A DNA stretch of 64,000 bases from Oscillospiraceae bacterium (GCA_017445385.1 JAFSUG010000030.1:1-64000); one strand, 5' to 3'; positions 47,770 to 56,763 are shown, numbered from the stretch's first letter. Notes: a model not told the origin generated them from the letters alone. A program made the numbers and translations.

Positions 47770-50262
47770 ATGAAAAAACGAATTCTATCCATCGCCCTCT
47801 GCATATGCATGGCAATCTCGCTTTTCGCCGGATTGACGGTAACAGCGGAAGCAGCAAATTGGAGTTCTGATTGGAAATACTGGTCTCAAGGCGCTTCTGA
47901 CGATTCTCTTATGCGCAACTACGGATGCTGGGTTGTTGCACAAGCTCGTTTGCTTAAAAAAGCTGGTATTGAAACATCTTCTTCTTTTACGCCTGATGTC
48001 TATAAAGACTGGGAATATAGCAATGGTTACTTGGATTCAGGGTTTTATCAAACAAATGGTACTTATGCACCGATCGCATATGCAAAGCAAAAAGGAAATA
48101 ACGGATTAAGCTATGTTGGAACACTATCAGCAACCACATCAAATATTATTGCAAATGCAAACGCCGGGCATCTAATGATACTTAAAGTTAATATAGGCAA
48201 CGGAAAACATTATATATTTGTAGACAATGAATCTACAATTAGCAGTAATAAAGTTTACATCTATGAATCTTGGACTGACTATTCAGAAGTTGGGTCAAAG
48301 CCTGCCGATTGGACAAACTCGTATACATGGGTCGAAATTTATGTATATTCATATACATCCCACACCCATAGCTACAGCAGCAGCGTAACAACGCAGCCCG
48401 GCTGCACCACAACCGGCGTTCGCACTTACACCTGCTCCTGCGGTGCAAGCTATACGGAAACGATTGCCGCAACGGGTCACAAATGGGACAGCGGAGAGAT
48501 CGTGCAAAACGCCGGCTGTACCGACGAAGGAGTGAAGAAATTCACTTGCACTAATTGCGGCACAACAAGAACAGAAGCGATTAGTCCGATTGGTCACGAT
48601 CCCGTCACTGACTCTGCGGTGTCTGCAACATGCACGGAAGACGGATTAACTGAGGGTTCGCATTGCGCGAATTGTAATGCGATTTTAACCGCACAGCAGA
48701 TCGTTCCGGCGTTGGGTCATAACAACAAGGTGCAGGCAGTCAATCGAGATTGCGATCATGTATCGGTCGATTATGTTTGTACGCGCTGCGGTCAAACAAG
48801 CAATGAAACGCGTGACGATTATGTTCTGTCCGAGTGGAGCGAGGATTATCCTGAGAATGTGGATGAAAGCGCAATTGAATCAAAAACGCAGTATTCTTAT
48901 CGCGATAAGAATACAGAATATCAAGATGGCAATTCATCGCTCACTGGTTGGATGTATACCGGACAGTCAGAATCAATATACGGCAGCTGGAGTAATGCAG
49001 GTTGGACAAAAGACAGACCAACTGAATCAGACACATTACGCATTACGGATACGAAAACGGTGACTGACCAAGCAGCGCACGGCTATATCCTTTATTACTA
49101 CTATTATCCCGGCACATCGGCCAAATTTAGATATAAAGATTATGGCGGAAGTTCCGGCCGCTTCCAATTAGAGGTTGCTTCAATAAGTGATGTGACACCC
49201 AGCACAGAAGGCCCATGGTATGATGATGGAACAACATACAAGGGGTATTGGAATGGCACCGGGGTGGTATGGTTTCTTGATATTAATAATAGCGCACAAT
49301 ACCCTCAAAATGCTGTTACACATACCGAATGGTATTATCAGACACGCACAGAAACAACTAGGTATTATTTCGAAAAATGGTCCAATTATTCTGATTGGTC
49401 AGATATAGCATGTGAAGTAGCTGAAGGCAGGGAAATTCAAACACGAACTGTCTACCGTTACAGAATAACCCCTATCGGACACAACCTGACCCATGTTCCG
49501 GCGGTTGCTCCGAAAACTGTATCCGCCGGCAATGTTGAATATTGGCGCTGCTCCGCTTGCAACGGCTATTTCCTCGATGCGGACGCTACAACGGAAACTA
49601 CAGCGGAAAATGTAATTCTTCCGAAGCTTGATGATCCCACACCCATCAATCCCGACGCAACGCTCACGATCACGGGCGGCAAGGCGCGCGCAGGGCAGAC
49701 CGTCACGGTCGCGCTGCAGCTTTCCGAAAACCCCGGCATTGCCGGTATGCGCCTGAACGTTTCGTATGACAGCGCACTGACGCTCGAAAAAGCGGAAACG
49801 GGCGATACGCTGACCACCCTCGCGTTCACGAAACCCGGTAATCTCTCCGCAAATCCTGTTGCGCTCTTCTGGGACGGCATGGATGATGATACAACCTGCG
49901 GCGAAACCGGCACGATCCTCGTTCTGACCTTCCGCGTTGCGGAGGGAACGGAAGCCGGCGAATACCCGGTAACGGTTACGTATGTAAGCGACGAGGTTTA
50001 CAACGCCGCATTTGAAGACGTCACGCTCGCCGTGCAAAACGGCACAGTGACCGTCATCGACTACGTTACGGGCGATGCAAACGGAGACATGCTCGTGAAC
50101 GGCAAGGACGTTACAGTTCTCCGCCAGTACCTTGCCGGCGGCTACAACGTAACGATCGACGAGCATGCAGCCGACGCCAATCACGACGGCAAGGCAAACG
50201 GCAAAGACGTTACGATGCTTCGCCAGTACCTTGCCGGCGGATATGGCATAGTCCTCGACTGA
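47770..50262 (+). CDS. Secreted C39-like peptidase domain + Cys/His modules + cohesin + dockerin
   Basis: 830 aa. Signal peptide (1-29). Papain-like C39-type domain (about 30-200) with Cys53 in NYGCWVVAQARLL and a His in GNGKHYIFVDN. Three Cys/His modules follow (about 200-330; pattern CxxxGxxxYTCSCG...GH). The next stretch (about 330-560) is Tyr/Trp-rich and unrecognised. Then come a cohesin-like beta domain (about 635-760) and a C-terminal type I dockerin (about 770-830) with two Ca-binding repeats, GDANGDMLVNGKDVTVLRQYL and ADANHDGKANGKDVTMLRQYL (in pieces). The DNA up to about 49640 is visibly more AT-rich than the cohesin-dockerin part, so the gene looks chimeric. The cargo or partner is unknown. 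Confidence 0.85.
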   Translation: MKKRILSIALCICMAISLFAGLTVTAEAANWSSDWKYWSQGASDDSLMRNYGCWVVAQARLLKKAGIETSSSFTPDVYKDWEYSNGYLDSGFYQTNGTYAPIAYAKQKGNNGLSYVGTLSATTSNIIANANAGHLMILKVNIGNGKHYIFVDNESTISSNKVYIYESWTDYSEVGSKPADWTNSYTWVEIYVYSYTSHTHSYSSSVTTQPGCTTTGVRTYTCSCGASYTETIAATGHKWDSGEIVQNAGCTDEGVKKFTCTNCGTTRTEAISPIGHDPVTDSAVSATCTEDGLTEGSHCANCNAILTAQQIVPALGHNNKVQAVNRDCDHVSVDYVCTRCGQTSNETRDDYVLSEWSEDYPENVDESAIESKTQYSYRDKNTEYQDGNSSLTGWMYTGQSESIYGSWSNAGWTKDRPTESDTLRITDTKTVTDQAAHGYILYYYYYPGTSAKFRYKDYGGSSGRFQLEVASISDVTPSTEGPWYDDGTTYKGYWNGTGVVWFLDINNSAQYPQNAVTHTEWYYQTRTETTRYYFEKWSNYSDWSDIACEVAEGREIQTRTVYRYRITPIGHNLTHVPAVAPKTVSAGNVEYWRCSACNGYFLDADATTETTAENVILPKLDDPTPINPDATLTITGGKARAGQTVTVALQLSENPGIAGMRLNVSYDSALTLEKAETGDTLTTLAFTKPGNLSANPVALFWDGMDDDTTCGETGTILVLTFRVAEGTEAGEYPVTVTYVSDEVYNAAFEDVTLAVQNGTVTVIDYVTGDANGDMLVNGKDVTVLRQYLAGGYNVTIDEHAADANHDGKANGKDVTMLRQYLAGGYGIVLD

Positions 50263-50264
50263 TT

Positions 50265-50293
50265 ATAAAGGGGCGGCAAACCGCCCCTTTATT
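50265..50293 (+). terminator. Terminator of the dockerin gene
   Basis: AAAGGGGCGG-caaa-CCGCCCCTTT, a perfect 10-bp stem, five bases after the stop. Confidence 0.85.
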
Positions 50294-50306
50294 TCATAAA
50301 AACTGC

Positions 50307-50335
50307 TTGAATCTTTCAAAACTTTCCTATATAAT
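50307..50335 (+). promoter_or_regulatory. Promoter of the two-cohesin gene
   Basis: TTGAAT (50307-50312), 17-bp gap, TATAAT (50330-50335). There is no palindrome like the one at 47696. Confidence 0.75.
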
Positions 50336-50375
50336 AAAATCGTGAAACCATATAAGCAACACAGGAGGATTGACC

Positions 50376-53060
50376 ATGACAAAACGTATCCTTTCTCTCT
50401 TGCTGTGCCTGTCCATGCTGCTGGCGCTTTCCGTCGGCGCATTTGCGGCAAACGCACCGCAGCTTACCGTCGCAGGCGAAACGGCGGAAGCGGGGGAGCA
50501 GGCGACTGTATCGCTGAATCTTTCGGGCAATACCGGTATTGCCGGCATGCGCCTCTCTGTCGCATACGACAGCGCATTGACGCTTGATAGCATTGCTGGG
50601 GGCGAAGCACTGGCGAGCCTGGAGCTCACGCAGCCGGGCAAGTTGACGGCAAACCCGATCAATCTGTTTTGGGACGGTCTGGAATCCGATACCTCGAACG
50701 GCACAGTCGCGGTGCTGACCTTCACGATCAGCGAAACGGCGCAGCCGGGCGATTATCCCGTTACCGTTTCCTATGTGGCGGGCGAAGTCTATGACGGCAG
50801 CCTCAACGACGTTGCGCTGGATGTTGTAAACGGCAGCGTTACCGTTCCTGCGCCGCACGTGCATAGCTATACAGCCTCCGTCACAACTGCGGCGACTTGC
50901 GAAACCGCCGGCGTCATGACCTATACCTGCTCCTGCGGCGACAGCTATACCGAGCCGATCGCAGCGCTCGGCCATGATTGGGACGAAGGCGTCGTCACCA
51001 AGCAGCCGACGAAGACCGAGCAGGGCGAAATGACCTATACCTGCAAACGCGACGCAACGCACACGAAAACCGAGCCGATCGCAACGCTTCCGCTTGAGCC
51101 GGCGCTGACCGTTACGGGCGGCACGGCGAAGCCGGGCGAAGACGTTACGGTTACGCTTTCGCTTGAGGAGAACCCCGGCATTCTCGGCGCGCGCTTCTCC
51201 GTTGCTTACGACAGCGCGCTTACGCTGAAGAGCGTCGCAACGGGTAGCGCCTTTGCAACGCTGAACTTCACCCAGCCGGGCGATCTGACGGCAAACCCCG
51301 TCAACCTCCTCTGGGACGGACAGGACGCGGATACCACCAACGGCGCAATCGCGGTGCTGACCTTCACCGTCAGCGAAACTGCGGAAGCGGGTGCCTATCC
51401 CGTAACCGTTACCTACCTTGCCGACGACGTGTTCGGCGCGAACTACGCAAACGTCGCGGTTGCGATCACGGACGGCGAAGTCACGGTTGAAAAGCCGGTG
51501 GAGATCAAGAACGGCTTGTACTTTGAAAACGGCGCTTACTACTACTACGTAGACGGCAAGCTTGCCCGACCGGGTCTGATCCTGCTGGACGGCTACTATT
51601 ACTACATCAAGTCCGACTGCACTGCAGTTACCAATATTACGCGAACCGTTGATGAAAACCATACGAACGGCTTGCTGCCGCCGGGCGAGTATACATTCGG
51701 CGAAGACGGCAAGATGATCGTCGTTCTGAAAAACGGCGTCTTCTATGAAGACGGCGCGTATTACTACTATTACGAAGATGAGCGCACGGCAGCCGGCCTC
51801 GTCGAGGTGGACGGCGACTACTACTTCATCCAGGAAGACTGCACCGCGATCCTCAATACGACTGTTGCGATCACTTCCGCAAACAGCAATGGACTTCTGC
51901 CTGCCGGCAGCTACACCTTCGGTGAAGACGGCAAAATGGTCACCGTGAAGAACGGCATCTTCCTTGAAAACGGTACGCTTTACTACTACGTGAACAACGC
52001 GAGAAAGCATGCCGGCCTGATCAAGATCGGCGATGACTACTATTACGCCAAGACCGGCGGCGTTATTGATACGAATACAACCCGTAATATCGATATCAAC
52101 CATACCAACGGCCTTCTGCCTGTCGGCTCCTACCAAATCGGCGCGGACGGCAAGCTCATCGTTATCAAGAACGGCATCTTCTATGAAAACGGCACGTATT
52201 ACTATTATCAGAACGATGCGAAGAAGCATGCCGGCCTGTTCCTGTATTACGATGGCTATTACTACTACGCAAAGACGGGCGGCGTCCTCGTCACCAACGA
52301 AACGCGCTACGTTGACGCGCAGCATAGCAACGGCTATCCCTATGGCAACTACACCTTCGGTGCGGACGGCAAAGCAGCCGTCAAGCACGGCATCGAGGCG
52401 GAAGACGGCGGCTATTACTACTATGTAAACGGCAAGCGCGTCCATGCCGGTCTGATCAAGCTCGGCGACTATTATTACTATGTCAGAACGGGCGGCGAGG
52501 TCGTAACCTCGATCAAGCGCGTTGTTGATGACCGCCATAGCAACGGCTACCAGGCAGGTACCTACATCTTCGATGCGCAGGGCAGAGCGCCTGAAAAGAA
52601 CGGCATCATCTATGAAAACGGCGCGTATTACTACTATGTCCATGGCGCGATGCTCCATGCCGGCCTCGTATCGGTCGATGGTGATTACTATTACATTAAG
52701 TCCGATTGCTCCGCCGCAACGAATACAACGCGCTACGTCGACGTCAACCATAACAACGGCTTGCTGCCTGCCGGCAACTATACCTTCGGACCGGACGGCA
52801 AGATGCAGCCGCCGAAAAATGGCGTCTACTTTGAAGACGGCGTGTATTACTACTATGTAAATAACGCGAAAACGCATCCCGGCCTTGTCGTGTTTGAGGG
52901 ACACTATTATTACTTCAAATCCGATAATACCGCGGTCGTGTCCACTACGCGCTCGATCGACGAACGCCACGCAAACGGCTTGCTGCCCGCAGGAACGTAT
53001 ACGTTCAACGAGTATGCGCAAATCGTCGATACAAACGGCGACCCGCTGGTTGCTGAATAA
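50376..53060 (+). CDS. Secreted two-cohesin protein with seven Tyr-rich repeats
   Basis: 894 aa. Signal peptide (1-24), cohesin-like domain 1 (about 28-155), a Cys/His module (about 160-225; TYTCSCGDSYTEPIAALGH, in pieces), cohesin-like domain 2 (about 240-370), then seven tandem repeats of about 73 residues (378-893). Each repeat follows the pattern KNGxxxENGxYYYY, then xHAGL, then DxYYYxKT/SD, then TRxVDxxHxNGLLPAGxYTFGxDGK. The repeats resemble wall- or glucan-binding tandem modules in rhythm but match no family I can name. ATG 50376 follows CAGGAGG. The cohesins are close to the one in the upstream dockerin protein, so the two may assemble outside the cell. Confidence 0.85.
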   Translation: MTKRILSLLLCLSMLLALSVGAFAANAPQLTVAGETAEAGEQATVSLNLSGNTGIAGMRLSVAYDSALTLDSIAGGEALASLELTQPGKLTANPINLFWDGLESDTSNGTVAVLTFTISETAQPGDYPVTVSYVAGEVYDGSLNDVALDVVNGSVTVPAPHVHSYTASVTTAATCETAGVMTYTCSCGDSYTEPIAALGHDWDEGVVTKQPTKTEQGEMTYTCKRDATHTKTEPIATLPLEPALTVTGGTAKPGEDVTVTLSLEENPGILGARFSVAYDSALTLKSVATGSAFATLNFTQPGDLTANPVNLLWDGQDADTTNGAIAVLTFTVSETAEAGAYPVTVTYLADDVFGANYANVAVAITDGEVTVEKPVEIKNGLYFENGAYYYYVDGKLARPGLILLDGYYYYIKSDCTAVTNITRTVDENHTNGLLPPGEYTFGEDGKMIVVLKNGVFYEDGAYYYYYEDERTAAGLVEVDGDYYFIQEDCTAILNTTVAITSANSNGLLPAGSYTFGEDGKMVTVKNGIFLENGTLYYYVNNARKHAGLIKIGDDYYYAKTGGVIDTNTTRNIDINHTNGLLPVGSYQIGADGKLIVIKNGIFYENGTYYYYQNDAKKHAGLFLYYDGYYYYAKTGGVLVTNETRYVDAQHSNGYPYGNYTFGADGKAAVKHGIEAEDGGYYYYVNGKRVHAGLIKLGDYYYYVRTGGEVVTSIKRVVDDRHSNGYQAGTYIFDAQGRAPEKNGIIYENGAYYYYVHGAMLHAGLVSVDGDYYYIKSDCSAATNTTRYVDVNHNNGLLPAGNYTFGPDGKMQPPKNGVYFEDGVYYYYVNNAKTHPGLVVFEGHYYYFKSDNTAVVSTTRSIDERHANGLLPAGTYTFNEYAQIVDTNGDPLVAE

Positions 53061-53063
53061 TTC

Positions 53064-53104
53064 AAAAAAAGATCCGTTGAGCATCGCTCAACGGATCTTT
53101 TTTT
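53064..53104 (+). terminator. Terminator of the two-cohesin gene
   Basis: AAAAAAAGATCCGTTGAGC-atc and its perfect complement ending in seven T; the T run merges with the first unit of the tandem array. Confidence 0.95.
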
Positions 53105-53400
53105 GCCCTGCATCACATATATCGCCCCCTACGGGGAGATGTCGGCTTTTGCCCTGCATCGCATATATCGCCCCCTGCGGGGGAGATGTCGGCTTTTGCC
53201 CTGCATCACATATATCGTCCCCTGCGGGGGAGATGTCGGCTTTTGCCCTGCATCGCATATATCGCCCCCTGCGGGAGAGATGTCGGCTTTTGCCCTGCAT
53301 CACATATATCGCCCCCTGCGGGGGAGATGTCGGCTTTTGCCCTGCATCACATATATCGCCCCCTGCGGGGGAGATGTCGGCGCAGCCGACAGAGGGGGGA
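53101..53400. repeat. Tandem array of six 47-bp units
   Basis: Units start at 53101 (46 bp, one base short), 53147, 53194, 53241, 53288 and 53335. Each is TTTTGCCCTGCATCACAT followed by the first half of a family A element (to GATGTCGGC). Only the last unit continues into the full A element, to 53400. Units differ by single bases (CATCACAT or CATCGCAT). It looks like slippage amplification of one truncated A element. Confidence 0.93.
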
Positions 53401-53966
53401 ACCAATTAAAAATTGACAATGGAAAATGAAAAATGAACCTTACCCAAAAGCCGATCCCATGCAATAGAAACAATTTTCCATTATCAATTTCACCAACCAC
53501 GCCGTAGGGCGGCATGCCCTCATGCCGCCGAATAGACAACAATTGAAAATTGACAGTTGAAAATGAAAAGTATGTAACTTCAAACACACCACAAAAATCA
53601 AATTTTCCATTTTCCATTCTCAATTGTCCATTGCACCGCCCGTAGGGGCGATCATCGATCGCCCGAATTGCGCCGCACCACCGATCGCGCCGTAGGGCAT
53701 CATGCCCTCATGCCGCCGAAAACGCATTCCCCTTGAGAATCGCACCCCCGAAATATCGCCCCCTGCGGGGGAGATGTCGGCGCAGCCGACAGAGGGGGGA
53801 AAACCAATTAAAAATTGAAAATGAAAACAATGAAAGACAATTCCCAAAGGAAAACGAATTCTCATTCTCAATTGTCCATTGCACCGCCCGTAGGGGCGAT
53901 CATCGATCGCCCGAATCGTGCCGCACCACCGATCGCGCCGTAGGGCATCATGCCCTCATGCCGCCG
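53401..53966. repeat. Repeat island 4: families A and C with filler
   Basis: The 975-base convergent gap between the two-cohesin gene and glnN has no gene. After the tandem array come filler with the ACCTTACCC...GCCGATCCC motif (about 53436-53460), a half C element (53501-53530), full C elements (53629-53718, 53877-53966) and an A element (53751-53801). Confidence 0.85.
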
Positions 53967-53973
53967 AAAAAAC

Positions 53974-54020
53974 AAAAAAAGCGGATGTCCTTGGGCGCCC
54001 TTGGACATCCGCTTTTTTCT
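53974..54020 (-). terminator. Terminator of glnN
   Basis: AAAAAAAGCGGATGTCC and GGACATCCGCTTTTTT pair around an inner GGGCGCCC palindrome. T runs on both sides mean it can also stop transcription coming out of the repeats. Confidence 0.93.
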
Positions 54021-54035
54021 ATCAATCCTGTAAAA

Positions 54036-56135
54036 TCAAACCGAGAACAGCAGATCGTAATACGTCGGATACGGCCAGAAGTCAGAGGAAACGATCGTCT
54101 CCAGCCGGTCGATCACCTCGCGTACTTCGTCCATGCGCGTGCGGATCTCGTTGCGGCAGTAGCGCATCCGTTCTTCCGTTGATGCATCCGGATTCATCGT
54201 TGCAAGCGCCGTCTTAAGCTGCGTTGTGCGGTCGAGGAGCTGCTCGTTCAGAATGCTGACCGTACCGGCAAGGCTCTCTTCCACCCTGCAGCTTACGCCC
54301 GGCAGCGCAGCTTTCTTTTCCCGAATCGTTGAGCAGAGCGCCGCGCAGTAATGCGAAGCCGCGTTGAGGATCTCATGCTGCACCATGTCAACCAGCGTGT
54401 TTGCTTCAATCCGCAGAATTTTGCAGTAGCTTTCCATGTGGATCTCGTGGCGCGCAAACAGCTCGTTGCGCGTAAATACGCCGTGGCGCAGGAAGAGATC
54501 GATGTTCTCTTCGTTTATAAACGAGGGCAGCGCTTCGGTGCAGTCGCGGAGATTGAGCAAACCGCGCTTTTCCGCTTCCTTGACCCAGCCGTCATCGTAG
54601 CCGTTGCCGCTGAACAGAATCCTGCGGTGCTTGATCACGGCGCTTTGAATGAGATCGTGCAGTGCGCTGTTGAAATCGTCGGCCTTTTCCAGAACGTCCG
54701 CATATTGCTGCAGCGATTCCGCCATGATCGTGTTCAGAACAACGTTCGGCCCTGCGATCGACTGGCTCGCGCCGAGCGTGCGCAGCTCAAACTTGTTGCC
54801 TGTAAACGCAACAGGGGAGGTGCGGTTGCGGTCGGTGTTGTCCTGCGGGATTGCCGGCAGAACGTCAATGCCGATGCGCAGCGTCTTCTTGCCGCGTTCT
54901 GCGTAGTCCGTGCCTTCCGCAATCGCGTTCAGAATTCCCTCCAGCTCCTCGCCGAGGAAGATCGAAACGATTGCCGGAGGCGCTTCCTGCGCGCCGAGGC
55001 GGTGATCGTTGCCGGCTGTCGCCGTCGTGGAGCGGAGCAGACCTTGATAGTTGTCAACCGCCTGAATGAACGCTGTTAAAAACAGCAAAAAACGCGCGTT
55101 CTTGCTCGGCGTTTTTCCGGGACTGAACAGGTTTTCGCCGCCATCCGTCGCAAGCGACCAGTTGTTGTGCTTGCCGCTGCCGTTCACGCCTGCAAACGGC
55201 TTTTCGTGCAGAATGCAAATCAGGTTGTGCCTGTCCGCAACCTTTTTCATGATCTCCATCGTCAGCTGGTTGTGGTCGCAGGCGGTGTTCACGTCGCGGT
55301 AAACCGGCGCCATTTCATGCTGCGAGGGCGCAACCTCGTTGTGCTTCGTCTTGGAGGGAATGCCTACCTTCCAAAGCTCATTGTCGAGGTCCTTCATGTA
55401 GGCCGCAACGCGCGGACGGATTGCGCCGTAATAGTGGTCGTCCAGCTCCTGACCCTTCGGCGGATTTGCGCCGAACAGCGTTCTGCCGCAGAGCTTCAAA
55501 TCCTCGCGCTTGTTGAAGAGCTCCTTATCTAAAAGGAAGTATTCCTGTTCCGGACCAACCTGCGGAATCACGCGCTGCGTTTCCGTGTCGCCGAACAGCC
55601 GCAAAATGCGCACAGCCTCGCGGCTGACCGCCGCGATCGAGCGCAGCAGCGGCGTTTTCTTATCCAGCGCATCGCCGGAATAAGAGCAGAAAACGGTCGG
55701 GATGCAGAGCGTGCCGTCCTTCAAAAACGCAAAGGAGGTCGGGTCCCAAGCCGTGTAGCCGCGCGCCTCAAAGGTTGCGCGCAGACCGCCGGAGGGGAAA
55801 GACGATGCGTCCGATTCGCCGCTTACAAGCTGCTTGCCGGAAAATTCAACGATCGCGCGTCCGCCGTCTGCCGGCATTAGGAAGCTGTCGTGCTTTTCGG
55901 CGGTGATGCCGGTCATCGGCTGGAACCAATGCGTGTAGTGCGTCGCGCCGTTCTCCAGCGCCCAGGTTTTCATGCCCTCGGCAATGCCGTCCGCAACGGC
56001 AAGGGAAAGGGGCTTTCCGTCGCGCAAACACGCCTTCCAGGCAGCGAGATGCTCCGCCGAGACATACTGGCGCATAGCTTCCTCGTGGAAAACCAGTGCG
56101 CCGAACGATTCAGAAAAAGGATGCCGTTCGCTCAT
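54036..56135 (-). CDS. glnN: Glutamine synthetase type III
   Basis: 699-aa GSIII (GlnN), the large hexamer-type form common in gut anaerobes; makes glutamine from glutamate, ammonia and ATP. Landmarks: THWFQPMTG near 64-72, GPEQEYFLLD (metal and glutamate ligands), NGSGKHNNWS, AQEAPPAIVSIFLGEELE and NRTSPVAFTGNKFELR. No regulatory gene is adjacent. It would draw on the same glutamate and ammonia pools as the glutamate mutase operon elsewhere in the window. Confidence 0.97.
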   Translation of the reverse strand: MSERHPFSESFGALVFHEEAMRQYVSAEHLAAWKACLRDGKPLSLAVADGIAEGMKTWALENGATHYTHWFQPMTGITAEKHDSFLMPADGGRAIVEFSGKQLVSGESDASSFPSGGLRATFEARGYTAWDPTSFAFLKDGTLCIPTVFCSYSGDALDKKTPLLRSIAAVSREAVRILRLFGDTETQRVIPQVGPEQEYFLLDKELFNKREDLKLCGRTLFGANPPKGQELDDHYYGAIRPRVAAYMKDLDNELWKVGIPSKTKHNEVAPSQHEMAPVYRDVNTACDHNQLTMEIMKKVADRHNLICILHEKPFAGVNGSGKHNNWSLATDGGENLFSPGKTPSKNARFLLFLTAFIQAVDNYQGLLRSTTATAGNDHRLGAQEAPPAIVSIFLGEELEGILNAIAEGTDYAERGKKTLRIGIDVLPAIPQDNTDRNRTSPVAFTGNKFELRTLGASQSIAGPNVVLNTIMAESLQQYADVLEKADDFNSALHDLIQSAVIKHRRILFSGNGYDDGWVKEAEKRGLLNLRDCTEALPSFINEENIDLFLRHGVFTRNELFARHEIHMESYCKILRIEANTLVDMVQHEILNAASHYCAALCSTIREKKAALPGVSCRVEESLAGTVSILNEQLLDRTTQLKTALATMNPDASTEERMRYCRNEIRTRMDEVREVIDRLETIVSSDFWPYPTYYDLLFSV

Positions 56136-56165
56136 AGAGCAACCTCCTGCATAAAGATTTTATCC

Positions 56166-56194
56166 ATTATAGCAAATCTGCCTGCGTTTTGCAA
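56166..56194 (-). promoter_or_regulatory. Promoter of glnN
   Basis: On the minus strand, TTGCAA (56189-56194), 17-bp gap, TATAAT (56166-56171). The leader is only about 25 bases. Confidence 0.78.
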
Positions 56195-56280
56195 GCGCGT
56201 ATGCGCAGCCTTATGAATTTAGGGCAGGGAGGAACCAACCATCTGTTTTCCGATTCATAAAGCTGCGCAAACGCTGCAGA

Positions 56281-56309
56281 TTGACAATTCCTCCGGCGGG
56301 ATATAAAAT
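56281..56309 (+). promoter_or_regulatory. Promoter of the zinc uptake operon
   Basis: TTGACA (56281-56286), 17-bp gap, TAAAAT (56304-56309). No convincing Zur box was found by eye. Confidence 0.65.
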
Positions 56310-56357
56310 AATTGATACACGCAGCCTTTGCGTGATTCAGAAAAGGAGGAAGCAGCG

Positions 56358-56669
56358 ATGCGCAGTTCACATACAGCGAAAGCGAGAAGAATTGCTGCCG
56401 GCATCATGGGGCTCATGATGCTGCTCATCGTGCTGTTTTCTGCTTTCTATATTGCCGCTGAAGCAGACCATGACTGCGCAGGAGAGCACTGCTCTGTCTG
56501 CGCCTGCATACAGCAGTGCAAAAATGTGCTTCGCGGAATCGGCGGCTGCGCAGCGCCGCAGCTTTCTTTCATTGCGCCGGCTCTCTTTGCGTTCCTTTTT
56601 GCTGCCGTATTTGCAGCTGAGATCACGCAGAAAACGCTTGTCGCTGAAAGAATCAGACTGAATAATTAA
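56358..56669 (+). CDS. Small membrane protein with Cys/His cluster, zinc operon
   Basis: 103-aa protein with two membrane helices (about 13-34 and 68-90). The outer loop between them carries EADHDCAGEHCSVCACIQQC, in pieces, a His/Cys cluster suited to zinc or another soft metal. The frame opens 10 codons earlier, but ATG 56358 has AAGGAGGA in place. It is the first gene before znuA-znuC-znuB, so it may sense or deliver the metal. I do not recognise a named family. A hairpin separates it from znuA and may lower downstream expression. Confidence 0.75.
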   Translation: MRSSHTAKARRIAAGIMGLMMLLIVLFSAFYIAAEADHDCAGEHCSVCACIQQCKNVLRGIGGCAAPQLSFIAPALFAFLFAAVFAAEITQKTLVAERIRLNN

Positions 56670-56680
56670 AAAAACCTCCA

Positions 56681-56729
56681 ACAAGGGTGAACTATGCCTG
56701 TTTGGGCATTTGCCAGCCCTTGTATTTTT
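56681..56729 (+). promoter_or_regulatory. Two-tier hairpin before znuA (attenuator-like)
   Basis: ACAAGGG (56681-56687) pairs with CCCTTGT (56717-56723). Inside, ATGCC (56694-56698) pairs with GGCAT (56705-56709). TATTTTT follows. It could be a leaky terminator, a processing site or a metal-responsive element between the first gene and znuA. Confidence 0.45.
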
Positions 56730-56763
56730 GCGCCCAAAAACAGAAATACACGGAGGTTTACCA

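Noticed and set aside
53101-53400. CRISPR array
   Set aside because: Units are uniform 47-bp tandem copies with no unique spacers, and no cas genes are nearby. Each unit is half of a dispersed repeat.
6266-53966. Insertion sequences in the repeat islands
   Set aside because: No transposase frame or target-site duplications could be seen. The elements are about 50-95 bp hairpin units.
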